Part shown: piece after piece, positions 9,113 through 17,223 of the stretch | How positions within the stretch are numbered: the stretch's first letter is position 1 | How the letters are laid out: each line of letters starts with the position of its first letter | Assembly (NCBI GenBank): GCA_964649895.1 | Contig: CAZYRX010000009.1 | Span: 1-59,412 of the forward strand | Direction of reading: 5' to 3' | From: Halanaerobium sp964649895 | GTDB taxonomy: Bacteria > Bacillota > Halanaerobiia > Halanaerobiales > Halanaerobiaceae | DNA length: 59,412 bases | The notes under the pieces: model-generated | Databases searched by the model: none | Seen by the model: the letters and a program-made list of their open reading frames with translations, nothing else | What the model was told of the DNA's origin: nothing | Position numbers and translations under genes: made by a program

Positions 9113-9987
9113 ATAATCTCAAGCCTCCTCATTTCATTAAGAATTAATTCTTGATGATCATCCCCTAAAGGAATAAGGGGTTTTCTGAGATTGTTATTTG
9201 CAAGACCAACCTGTGCCATAGCAAACTTAATTGGTATTGGATTAACATCTACAAAGATAAGCTGCATGAGTCTGTGATATTTGTAATATATATTTCTGGC
9301 CTCTTGATAATTATTTGCCAGAATATTTTCTGTTATTTCGTGCATAACACCAGGTAAAAGGTTAGATAGTACAGAAATAACTCCACTTCCACCTGACATC
9401 ATGAGTGGTAATGCCTGATCATCATTTCCTGAATAACAAATTTTAGAGTCTCTGGTGAGTGATATTATTTCTAATATTTGGCTCATATCTCCACTTGCTT
9501 CTTTAATTGCGATAATATTATCTGCCTGATCTGACATAGCTTTAAAAGTAGCAGGTTCTATATTGACTCCAGTCCGAGATGGTACATTATATGCAATAAT
9601 AGGCAGCTCAGTTCTTTCCGCAATATATGTGTAATGGTCAATTAAACCAGCCTGACTTGTTTTGTTATAATAAGGAGTTACTATCAAGACACCATCTGCT
9701 CCATTTTCTTCTGCAAGGATATTCATTTCAACAACTTTAGAAGTATCATTAGTACCAGTGCCTACTATAACAGGTACTTCTCCATTAGCTTTTTCTACAG
9801 CAATTTTAGTTAACTCTTCTCTTTCTTTAAAATGTACAGTAGGTGATTCACCTGTTGTACCTAAAACAACTAATGCATTAACACTATTTTCTAATTGATT
9901 ATCAAGTATTTTTTCAAACATGGCATAATCAACATCACCATTTTCTTTAAACGGGGTTATAAGTGCTGTACCAAAACCTGTAAACAT
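9109..9987 (-). CDS. dapA: 4-hydroxy-tetrahydrodipicolinate synthase
   Basis: This lyase condenses pyruvate with aspartate semialdehyde, the first step committed to DAP and lysine. The 292-residue TIM barrel shows LVVLGTTGESPTV (pyruvate carboxylate loop), AYNVPSRTGVNI with the catalytic tyrosine, and IIAIKEASGDMSQI with the Schiff-base lysine (about 162). The length is normal. The start is 1 nt after the lysA stop, and its GGAGG lies inside the last codons of lysA. It overlaps dapB by 4 nt, so lysA, dapA and dapB form a tightly packed unit. Confidence 0.95.
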   Translation of the reverse strand: MFTGFGTALITPFKENGDVDYAMFEKILDNQLENSVNALVVLGTTGESPTVHFKEREELTKIAVEKANGEVPVIVGTGTNDTSKVVEMNILAEENGADGVLIVTPYYNKTSQAGLIDHYTYIAERTELPIIAYNVPSRTGVNIEPATFKAMSDQADNIIAIKEASGDMSQILEIISLTRDSKICYSGNDDQALPLMMSGGSGVISVLSNLLPGVMHEITENILANNYQEARNIYYKYHRLMQLIFVDVNPIPIKFAMAQVGLANNNLRKPLIPLGDDHQELILNEMRRLEII

Positions 9988-9988
9988 A

Positions 9989-11221
9989 TTAATAGCCTCC
10001 TATTATAGTATTAGTATAGTCTTCAAAATTTTCATCTCGTCTTATTTTTTTAATTTCTCCATCTATAGTGTATAAGAATTCAGCATTGCGCAGCATACCA
10101 TTATAATTGAAACCCATGGAATGTCCATGTGCTCCAGTATCATGAATAACAATCAAATCTCCAATTCTGCTTTTCGAGAGATTCCTATCAACTGCAAACT
10201 TATCATTGTTTTCACAGAGAGACCCAACTACATCATAAACTTCTTTTTCTTCTTCGCATCTTTCTTGTGCAGTGATATTAGTTAAATGATGATAACTTCC
10301 ATACATTCCTGGCCTCATTAGATCAGACATTGATGCATCTACACCAAGATATTTTTTGAAAGTTTCTTTTTCTTTGATAACTTCTGTGACCAAATAACCA
10401 GATTCACCTGTTACATAGCGTCCTGACTCCATAAAAATCTTAGCTTTTATATCATTATTCAATAATACTTTTGCGTATGATTCTTTAACTGCCTCTGCAA
10501 TTGCTTTAACATCTACTTTTTGTTCAGGTAAATAAGGAATACCAATTCCTCCACCAATATTGATAAAGTCAATCTTGATTCCAAATTCATCAATTAAATC
10601 TTTGGCAAAATCAAATATCATCTCAGTATATTCTTTAAATATTGCTGGATCATTTTCATTTGACACTACCATTGTATGAAGACCAATATTTTTAATATCC
10701 TTTTTGACAAGAAATGCCACTGCTTCCTTGATTTGCAAAGCTGTTGAACCAAATTTAGATTCTGAAGAATCACCCATAATTTCATTTTTTATTGAGCCGG
10801 GATTTAATCTAAAACATATATTTTCCGAAGTTATTTCAGCTTCATACAATTCATAAATATCATCAGCCCAATCAATATTAATAATACAGCCCCTCTCAAC
10901 AGCATATTGATATGCTTCTAAAGTGGTCAAATTCGAAGTAAACATGATGTCTTCTCCTTCAAAACCAGCTTCTTCAGCTAGTTTTATTTCCGATACAGTA
11001 GCTGCATCAACTCCACAATTATTTTCCTTCATAATTTTTAAAATATGTGGATTTGGATTTGCTTTAATTGCAAAATACTCTTTAAATTCCACCCAGTTAA
11101 ATGATGAGATAAGCTGATTTAATCTATTAACTATAACTTTTTCATCATAAATATGATAAGGGGTTCCGTGTTCTTCTACTATTTCTTTAATTTTCTCAAT
11201 AGGTATTGTAATATTTTTCAT
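9989..11221 (-). CDS. lysA: Diaminopimelate decarboxylase
   Basis: The enzyme decarboxylates meso-diaminopimelate to lysine. The 410-residue protein is a fold-III PLP decarboxylase: PYHIYDEKVI at the N terminus, EYFAIKANPNPHIL with the PLP lysine (about 54), FINIGGGIGIPY (glycine-rich phosphate loop), MESGRYVTGESGYLV, and VVGSLCENNDKFAVDR, which carries the CxxxD-like active-site cysteine of DAP decarboxylases rather than of arginine or ornithine decarboxylases. It is the first gene after the riboswitch. About 385 nt of untranslated leader with a large hairpin separates the riboswitch terminator from its start. Confidence 0.92.
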   Translation of the reverse strand: MKNITIPIEKIKEIVEEHGTPYHIYDEKVIVNRLNQLISSFNWVEFKEYFAIKANPNPHILKIMKENNCGVDAATVSEIKLAEEAGFEGEDIMFTSNLTTLEAYQYAVERGCIINIDWADDIYELYEAEITSENICFRLNPGSIKNEIMGDSSESKFGSTALQIKEAVAFLVKKDIKNIGLHTMVVSNENDPAIFKEYTEMIFDFAKDLIDEFGIKIDFINIGGGIGIPYLPEQKVDVKAIAEAVKESYAKVLLNNDIKAKIFMESGRYVTGESGYLVTEVIKEKETFKKYLGVDASMSDLMRPGMYGSYHHLTNITAQERCEEEKEVYDVVGSLCENNDKFAVDRNLSKSRIGDLIVIHDTGAHGHSMGFNYNGMLRNAEFLYTIDGEIKKIRRDENFEDYTNTIIGGY

Positions 11222-11294
11222 AAATCTACTCCATTTTTATATTTTTTATTTATATTTTTGCAAATCATCTAAAATAAAATATTTTATAATTACA

Positions 11295-11370
11295 AGATTT
11301 GGTTCGAACACAAAAAGGTTATATTTGCTCTGAAGCTCAAGATGTTCTTTTTGTGGTAGAACCAAAGATT
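11295..11370 (-). repeat. Long imperfect hairpin in the lysA leader
   Basis: The arms at 11295-11317 and 11347-11370 can pair over about 23 positions with few mismatches; on the minus strand one arm reads TTTGGTTCTACCACAAAAAG. The 29-nt centre holds a small inner GCT/AGC stem. It lies between the riboswitch terminator and lysA and is therefore in the 5' leader only when the riboswitch allows read-through. It is not followed by a U-run, so it is not a normal terminator. It may be an RNA processing or stability element, or a small mobile repeat. Confidence 0.6.
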
Positions 11371-11600
11371 TAAATTGTAGCTTTTAAAGATTAGGGATAA
11401 AATAAGTAATCTTAATACTGATGTCATCTACATATTATATTAAATAATAACTTAATCTAACTATTTATATTATAACAAAAATCTTTTTAAATCTCATATT
11501 ATAAGGAAAATTAATCATCCATGTTTTTTTGTTCTGAAAAGAATTTATTTGATATAGCTACTCGATATTATAGCTAGTCTTATTTAATTGTATATAGATA

Positions 11601-11627
11601 ATAAAAACTCAGCGAAATCGCTGAGTT
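11601..11627 (-). terminator. Riboswitch expression-platform terminator
   Basis: On the minus strand AACTCAGCG and CGCTGAGTT form a 9-bp stem with an ATTT loop, followed by TTTAT. It sits about 40 nt after the lysine aptamer and is the expected off-state structure. Confidence 0.88.
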
Positions 11628-11665
11628 AAAATTCTTAATCAGAGAAATCACCTCTTCCAAATTTA

Positions 11666-11846
11666 GAGATAGCTCAACATTATGAATCTGGATTAAATTC
11701 ATAATGACAGTCCTGCATATTTTTTATACAGACCCAGCATTTATCAGCTGAACCACAGATAAATACTTCGGCGAATTAGCCTTTCACTTAAATTTAGTGG
11801 TTCAACTAATAATTTAAGTTACTTTTCTTTTCCGCGCCTCTACCTC
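11666..11846 (-). ncRNA. Lysine riboswitch (L-box)
   Basis: The minus strand carries the L-box landmarks in order: GAGGTAGAGGCGCG at the 5' side, AAGTAA, GTGAAAGGCTAATTCGCCGAAG, GCTGGGTCTGT, CAGGACTGTCATT and GAGCTATCTC at the 3' side. GAGGTAG (11840-11846) pairs with CTATCTC (11666-11672) to close P1. These match the known lysine aptamer, which binds lysine and favours the downstream terminator. A small hairpin (CCTCATC/GATGAGG, about 11843-11861) just before P1 shares bases with it and could be an alternative fold. It controls the lysA-dapA-dapB-dapH-aminotransferase operon. Confidence 0.93.
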
Positions 11847-11903
11847 ATCAATAAGATGAGGCATTTTCCTATTTGCTTTTATTATTAAATTATATTTAGA
11901 TTT

Positions 11904-11932
11904 AGTATATACAATGATAGTTTCATTGTCAA
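11904..11932 (-). promoter_or_regulatory. Promoter of the lysine riboswitch operon
   Basis: The minus strand has a consensus -35 TTGACA (11927-11932), a 17-bp spacer and -10 TATACT (11904-11909). Transcription would begin near 11897, about 50 nt before the aptamer. The spacer has an inverted repeat (ACAATGA/TCATTGT). Confidence 0.8.
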
Positions 11933-11957
11933 GAATAATTATCAAATATAAAAATTC

Positions 11958-12017
11958 ATTGTATACAGGTATACTTGTACTACAATAATTGATTTTATGT
12001 GAAATATATATTAATAT
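11958..12017 (+). promoter_or_regulatory. gdhA promoter with palindromic site
   Basis: The -35 TTGATT (11989-11994) and -10 TAATAT (12012-12017) have a 17-bp spacer. Just upstream is a symmetric stretch in which ATTGTA (11958-11963) mirrors TACAAT (11981-11986), with GTATAC repeated inside it at 11961 and 11969. Its position suggests an operator or activator site for gdhA; the binding protein is unknown. Confidence 0.5.
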
Positions 12018-12063
12018 TGAGCTAGTGATAGTTTAATAATAAAAAATTTGAGGAGTGAAAAGT

Positions 12064-13404
12064 TTGAGTAATTATACGGAAAAAGTGTTGGAAATGGTTA
12101 AAGAAAGAAATCCTAGAGAAGCAGAATTCCATCAAGCAGTAGAAGAGGTTCTGGAATCTTTAAAACCAGTTTTTGAAAAACACCCTGAATATGAAGAACA
12201 TGGAATTTTGGAAAGACTGGTAGAACCAGAGAGACAGATTATATTTCGCGTTCCATGGGTTGATGATGAAGGGAATACAAGAGTTAACCGAGGATTCAGA
12301 ATCGAATACAACAGTGCTTTAGGCCCATATAAAGGTGGTCTCAGATTCCATCCATCTGTATATGTTGGTATTGTTAAATTCTTAGGTTTTGAACAGATTT
12401 TTAAAAATGCATTAACAGGACGTCCTATTGGTGGAGGTAAAGGTGGCAGTGATTTTGATCCAAAAGGAAAATCCGATGCTGAAGTAATGCGTTTCTGCCA
12501 GAGTTTCATGACAGAACTTTCCCGTCATATTGGATTCCAGACTGATGTTCCAGCTGGAGATATTGGTGTTGGTGGAAGAGAAATCGGTTATCTATTCGGC
12601 CAGTATAAACGTATTAAAAACAAATATGAAGCTGGTGTTTTAACTGGAAAAGGTCTTGACTGGGGTGGAAGTCTTGTTAGAACAGAAGCAACAGGATATG
12701 GTTTAGTTTACATATTAGAAGAAATGCTCAAAGATAATAAGATTTCATTAAATGATAAAAGAGTTGTGATTTCTGGTTCAGGTAATGTTGCGATATATGC
12801 TAATGAAAAAATATCTCAATTAGGTGCTAAAGTTATTGCTATGAGTGATTCATCAGGTTATATATATCATGAAAAAGGTATTGACCTTGATCTTGTAAAA
12901 GAAATAAAAGAGGTGAATCGCGGCCGGATTAAAGAATATCTAGAAGAATATCCTGATGCAGAATATTGTGATGAATGTACTGATATCTGGTCAATTGATT
13001 GTGATATAGCATTACCATGTGCTACTCAGAATGAAATGGATGCTGATGCTGCACAACAGCTAATAGATAATGGTGTTATTGCTATTGGCGAAGGAGCAAA
13101 CATGCCCCTTACTCCAGATGCAATTAAACTTGTTAAAGATAATGATGTATTTTATGTGCCTGGAAAAGCAGCAAATGCAGGTGGAGTTGCAACCTCAGCA
13201 ATAGAAATGACTCAAAATGCTATGTTTGATGATTGGACATTTGATAAAGTGGATCAAGAATTAAAGGGTATTATGGTAGACATTTATAAGGATGCTAGTG
13301 CAGTTGCAGAAGAATATGGTATGGAAGGTGATCTTGTTGCTGGTGCTAATATTGCAGGCTTCTTAAAAGTTGCTAATGCAATGTTAGATCAGGGAGTTGT
13401 ATAA
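12064..13404 (+). CDS. gdhA: NADP-type glutamate dehydrogenase
   Basis: The enzyme interconverts 2-oxoglutarate plus ammonia and glutamate. The 446-residue sequence follows the hexameric bacterial GdhA closely: LERLVEPERQIIFRVPWVDDEGN, GPYKGGLRFHPSV with the substrate-binding lysines, GGGKGGSDFDPKGKS, TDVPAGDIGVGGREIGYLFGQYK, the Rossmann loop VISGSGNVAIYA and GKAANAGGVATSAIEM. The domain and glycine pattern suggest NADP(H), but the cofactor was not proven. A GTG at 12055 overlaps the ribosome site; GAGGAG lies 7 nt before the TTG at 12064, so TTG is the better start. It is monocistronic and ends at a bidirectional terminator. Confidence 0.95.
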   Translation: MSNYTEKVLEMVKERNPREAEFHQAVEEVLESLKPVFEKHPEYEEHGILERLVEPERQIIFRVPWVDDEGNTRVNRGFRIEYNSALGPYKGGLRFHPSVYVGIVKFLGFEQIFKNALTGRPIGGGKGGSDFDPKGKSDAEVMRFCQSFMTELSRHIGFQTDVPAGDIGVGGREIGYLFGQYKRIKNKYEAGVLTGKGLDWGGSLVRTEATGYGLVYILEEMLKDNKISLNDKRVVISGSGNVAIYANEKISQLGAKVIAMSDSSGYIYHEKGIDLDLVKEIKEVNRGRIKEYLEEYPDAEYCDECTDIWSIDCDIALPCATQNEMDADAAQQLIDNGVIAIGEGANMPLTPDAIKLVKDNDVFYVPGKAANAGGVATSAIEMTQNAMFDDWTFDKVDQELKGIMVDIYKDASAVAEEYGMEGDLVAGANIAGFLKVANAMLDQGVV

Positions 13405-13466
13405 TAAATAATAATGATTGAGATTTATTCAATTTAAGCTTAAAACTTAAAATTGCTAGAATTAGC

Positions 13467-13495
13467 AAAACCCCCGATAAATTATCGGGGGTTTT
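13467..13495. terminator. Bidirectional terminator
   Basis: AAAACCCCCGATAA (13467-13480) pairs with TTATCGGGGGTTTT (13482-13495). A-run and T-run flanks let it work for gdhA on the plus strand and the persulfide reductase operon on the minus strand. Confidence 0.9.
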
Positions 13496-13539
13496 AATAT
13501 ATTACTTGTTATTTAAAATATTTCTTACTAGTAGAAACT

Positions 13540-15237
13540 TTACTCAAAATTGTATTCTGTCACAATTTTTTCTCTATCAGTAGTCTGATCTAAGAAATAC
13601 TCATAGAAACAAATCCCCATAAAGGAACCGGATATATTAGTTACATTATCATATCCTCTTTGCTGTAATGCTAATACAGCGTTGTAACTTCTTTGACCTG
13701 AACGACAGTGTAGATATACTGGCTCATCTTTAGGAATTTCATCAAGTCTCTCTCTTAATTCACTTAAAGGAACATTAACAGAATTCACAAGATGTCCTTC
13801 TTCATATTCTTCTTTTTCTCTAACATCTACTATAAAAGCATCATTTTCTACAAGTTCTCTTACCTTAGTTACAGGTACTTGGTTATAGCGGTTGTTGATT
13901 AAATTATTTGCAACTAATGAAGCCTGATTAACTGCATTTCTAGGTGTTGAGAAAAGCGGTGCATAAGCAAGCTCTGATTCCATTAGATCCTGAACTGTTG
14001 CATCTAATAAAATAGAGGTTGCAATTACATCTATTCTCTTATCTATATTACCTTTACCTACAGCTTGAGCTCCTAAAATCTTTCCTGTTGGCACCTCATA
14101 TAAAAGTTTGAAGTGAAGTGGATGTGCATTTGGCATTAGTCCAACCTTATCTGTTGGAATAACATAAACAAAATCATAAGATATGCCTGCATCTTTAAGT
14201 TGTTTTTCGTTGAGACCTGTTGTGCCAGCATTGTAATTGAAAGCTCTAATTACAGAAGTTCCAATTACTCCGTTATTTGTGCTGGGGATATTGTAAATAT
14301 GATTTGCTGCAGCTCTTGCCTGTCTTTGAGCAGGTCCAGCTAAAGGTAGTCTTGTTTTTGAGCGGGCAATTCGTGAATATACTTCAATAACATCACCCAC
14401 AGCATAAATATCAGGATCACTAGTCATATAGTTGTGATTTACCTCTATTCCGCCTGTTTCTCCAATCTTTAGATCTGCTTCTTTGGCAAGCTTTGTCTCA
14501 GGGCTGACACCAATAGCCAATACTACTGCACCAGCATCTATCTTCTTTCCTGATTTTAATACAACATGATCATCATGCACTTCAGTTAAAGGATCCGATA
14601 ATAATAAATTAACTCCATTATCATAGAGCTCTTTATGTAGAATTTGTGCCATATCAAAATCTAAAGGCTGCATAACCTGATCCATTGCTTCAACTAAAGC
14701 TACATTCTTATTAGAATGCACGAAGTTTTCAGCAATTTCAACACCTATATATCCGGCACCAATTACAGCTACATCTTTTATATCATTTGTTTTAACATAC
14801 TGATGTAAGCGATCAATATCGTCAACATTTCTGATTGTAAATACATTTTCATTATTTACACCTTTAATACTACCAGGTTTAATTGGATTTGCTCCAGGAG
14901 AAAGTACAAGCTTATCATAGCTTTCTTTGTATACCTCTCCAGTTTCAAGATTTTCAACTTCCACTGTTTTTTCTTCTCTATTTATCTTAGTAACTTCACT
15001 TTTTACCCTTGCATCAATATTATATTGTTCAGCAAAAGCTGTTGGACACATTAATACTAAATCATCACATTCCTTAACAATACCGCTTAAGTGATATGGT
15101 AGTGAACAGTTTGAAAAAGAGACATGTGAACCACGCTCAAACATTACAACTTCTGCATGTTCATCAAGTCTTCTTGCTCTTGCAGCTGCACCAGCTCCTC
15201 CAGCTACACCACCGACAACAACAATTTTTTTACTCAT
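13540..15237 (-). CDS. CoA-disulfide/persulfide reductase with rhodanese domain
   Basis: The protein (565 aa) is an FAD enzyme with a C-terminal rhodanese domain. The FAD loop VVVGGVAGGAGAAARARR (6-23) is followed by the single redox cysteine C44 in FSNCSLPYHLSG, which is the hallmark of CoA-disulfide reductase-type enzymes. A second nucleotide loop (VIGAGYIGVEIAENF) binds NAD(P)H and YAVGDVIEV closes the FAD site. The last 110 residues carry VREKEEYEEGHL and the active loop LHCRSGQRSY with its sulfur-carrying cysteine (about 515). Homologues reduce CoA persulfide and polysulfide to sulfide. It is 29 nt downstream of a YeeE/YedE sulfur transporter, so the pair may import and reduce sulfane sulfur. 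Confidence 0.9.
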   Translation of the reverse strand: MSKKIVVVGGVAGGAGAAARARRLDEHAEVVMFERGSHVSFSNCSLPYHLSGIVKECDDLVLMCPTAFAEQYNIDARVKSEVTKINREEKTVEVENLETGEVYKESYDKLVLSPGANPIKPGSIKGVNNENVFTIRNVDDIDRLHQYVKTNDIKDVAVIGAGYIGVEIAENFVHSNKNVALVEAMDQVMQPLDFDMAQILHKELYDNGVNLLLSDPLTEVHDDHVVLKSGKKIDAGAVVLAIGVSPETKLAKEADLKIGETGGIEVNHNYMTSDPDIYAVGDVIEVYSRIARSKTRLPLAGPAQRQARAAANHIYNIPSTNNGVIGTSVIRAFNYNAGTTGLNEKQLKDAGISYDFVYVIPTDKVGLMPNAHPLHFKLLYEVPTGKILGAQAVGKGNIDKRIDVIATSILLDATVQDLMESELAYAPLFSTPRNAVNQASLVANNLINNRYNQVPVTKVRELVENDAFIVDVREKEEYEEGHLVNSVNVPLSELRERLDEIPKDEPVYLHCRSGQRSYNAVLALQQRGYDNVTNISGSFMGICFYEYFLDQTTDREKIVTEYNFE

Positions 15238-15266
15238 TCTTTTTCCCCCTAATTTTATAAATTATA

Positions 15267-16535
15267 TTATTGGCTGTAAAGCATATCATTAAATTTATTA
15301 CTTAAGATTCCACCTACAACCATGAAAATCAAGAATATCCAGCCAGACAATGAGAAGTTAGCTATTGGAGTATAAAGTGCTCCAACATTACATCCATTTG
15401 CCAGACGTGTACCAAAACCCATACTAAAACCTCCAAGTGCATATAAAGCTGCTTCTTTCCCTTTAATATCTAAGGTTGAAGTAAAAGCTTCTCTGAATTT
15501 ACCCGCAGTAAGAAGATAAATAACTGCTCCACTGAGTATACCAAAATTTTGCACTGAAATCTGATCCTGGAAAAATGGAGTTGAAAATACGCTTGGTGAC
15601 ATTAATGTAAATTCAGAAAGAGCTTGTGGAGAAAATCCAAATAACATTAATATCTTACCAAACCAATAACCATAAGGCTGAGAAGCTCCCCAACCTGCTC
15701 CAGTAACTCCCATCATTAAGGCAAATATTGCACTGATAACCACAAAGCCCTGCATTAAAGTCCAAGGTCTAACAAATAATTGTTCATAAGTTTGAGAACT
15801 AAATAATTTAAAGTTACTTAAATCCATCGGTTCTAAATTATCCTGCATTTCTTCCATAGGATGACCTTTATATTTATTTGTATTCTTTTGACGTTTCTCA
15901 AAAAGATAAGATAAATATATAACTACACCACAAATAAGGGCAAGGACTGCCAAGGCACCTAAATAACCTTCTAAGCCATCTCCCCTAAAATAATCGGGTA
16001 GGAAAACTCCTCCCATTGTTTCTCTTCCAATAAATGTACTAACCCAAGAATCCCGTACTATTTCAGAAGAATTCTGAATTGGAAAACCAAAAAAGACTCC
16101 AGCCATAAAAAACAGCAGTGTAATTCCTGCTCTAGGTAGACCTTGAGGAATATCTGTTAAAACACCACTTGCACAGCAAACTGACAATGACATACCAAAA
16201 CCAAATAAAAAACCACCAAGTATTAAACCAAGATTAATGGGTTTAATCCAGATGTTATAACTGGTAGGATCATTACCAAATAAAAATGCAGTTGTTATTA
16301 GAGCTGTAAAGAAAAATAAAAACATCATAACTCTCATCAATTTAGCAGAACCTGTTCTATAAGCTCTATTTACACTACCCGCAAACCCAGTATAAGCACG
16401 GGCTAGAGCATATCCAAGTCCACCTCCAACTAATAATCTAAAAAATAAAATATCTGTTTGTAACCAGAATTTTGCTCCTACTACTACTAATAGAATTGCA
16501 ATAAATCCAAGAATATTTTCAGTTTTTTTCATCAT
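15267..16535 (-). CDS. YeeE/YedE family sulfur transporter
   Basis: This is a membrane protein of 422 residues with about ten hydrophobic segments. It holds two copies of the family signature: LILGGFLFGFGMSLSVCCASGVLT (about 103-126) and GGFSMGFGTRLANGCNVGALY (about 370-390). The buried cysteines in these repeats pass thiosulfate through the pore in the studied homologue YeeE/TsuA; YedE relatives are linked to selenium. The double-length protein (two YeeE repeats) and the rhodanese-type reductase next to it favour a sulfur role. AGGAGG lies before two adjacent ATGs (16535 and 16532), and either could start. Upstream is a 676-nt gap. Confidence 0.85.
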   Translation of the reverse strand: MMKKTENILGFIAILLVVVGAKFWLQTDILFFRLLVGGGLGYALARAYTGFAGSVNRAYRTGSAKLMRVMMFLFFFTALITTAFLFGNDPTSYNIWIKPINLGLILGGFLFGFGMSLSVCCASGVLTDIPQGLPRAGITLLFFMAGVFFGFPIQNSSEIVRDSWVSTFIGRETMGGVFLPDYFRGDGLEGYLGALAVLALICGVVIYLSYLFEKRQKNTNKYKGHPMEEMQDNLEPMDLSNFKLFSSQTYEQLFVRPWTLMQGFVVISAIFALMMGVTGAGWGASQPYGYWFGKILMLFGFSPQALSEFTLMSPSVFSTPFFQDQISVQNFGILSGAVIYLLTAGKFREAFTSTLDIKGKEAALYALGGFSMGFGTRLANGCNVGALYTPIANFSLSGWIFLIFMVVGGILSNKFNDMLYSQ

Positions 16536-16907
16536 TAAACCTCCTGATAATTATAATTTTAAATAGGTTATTTCTTAATTAGACTAATAAAAATAATAAA
16601 AAGATTTAAAATACTTAAACAATATAAATAAAAGTTATATAGAAAATATATTAACAGCTTAAAACATAAATATTGTTCATAAATTCCCAAAGTTACTTAA
16701 AAAAAAATAAATAATAAAAAACTAATTATTTTATTTTCCTTTCACCTCACTATAAAAAATTAATTAAATTTATTTGAATAAACCACTGTAATTTCTGCTC
16801 TCATAAGATATTATATACTATCTATTAGTAATACTAAAATAATAATCACTTATACTGCATAGTTATATGTTATAATTAAATCGTAATTAAATAGTCTAAA
16901 ATTCTAT

Positions 16908-16936
16908 TTGACTTTGAGAGTTCACTACTATATACT
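16908..16936 (+). promoter_or_regulatory. Promoter of helicase leader or small RNA
   Basis: TTGACT (16908-16913), a 17-bp spacer and TATACT (16931-16936) form a good sigma-A promoter. Initiation near 16943 would give a 100-110 nt RNA up to the terminator at 17046 or, on read-through, the helicase mRNA. Confidence 0.7.
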
Positions 16937-17020
16937 AAAAGAGCTGACTAAAAAATTAATCTTTATTATGTTTAATTATATCTTAATCTTATAAAAATTA
17001 AAAGTAATATAGCAATTAAA

Positions 17021-17052
17021 CCCTGACTATATAATTTTGGTCAGGGATTTTT
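17021..17052 (+). terminator. Terminator hairpin in the helicase leader
   Basis: CCCTGAC (17021-17027) pairs with GTCAGGG (17040-17046), followed by ATTTTTAT. No gene lies before it on the plus strand. A CTGAC near the predicted RNA start could pair with the 3' arm instead, so the RNA could switch between two folds. Confidence 0.7.
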
Positions 17053-17223
17053 ATATTTATAGAGTTCTATAATATTTAAAAATTTGTTTGAGTTGGAATG
17101 TAAATAAAATAAGTTTAATTTGCATATGCTTTTTAAGAAAATGATTAAATCATTATAATATCTTAAAAATAATGAAGCAGATGCAATAAAAAAGAAAGAT
17201 AAAAAAAGGAAGTGGAATTAAAT

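Larger units (their letters stand above)
16536..17223. other. Long AT-rich intergenic region
   Basis: About 680 nt without a supportable protein gene separate the divergent yeeE-like gene and the helicase gene. The helicase-proximal half holds a strong plus-strand promoter at 16908 and a terminator at 17021, listed separately. The yeeE-proximal half shows no clear structure. A second possible -10, TATAAT near 17155, could give a shorter helicase transcript. Confidence 0.6.
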
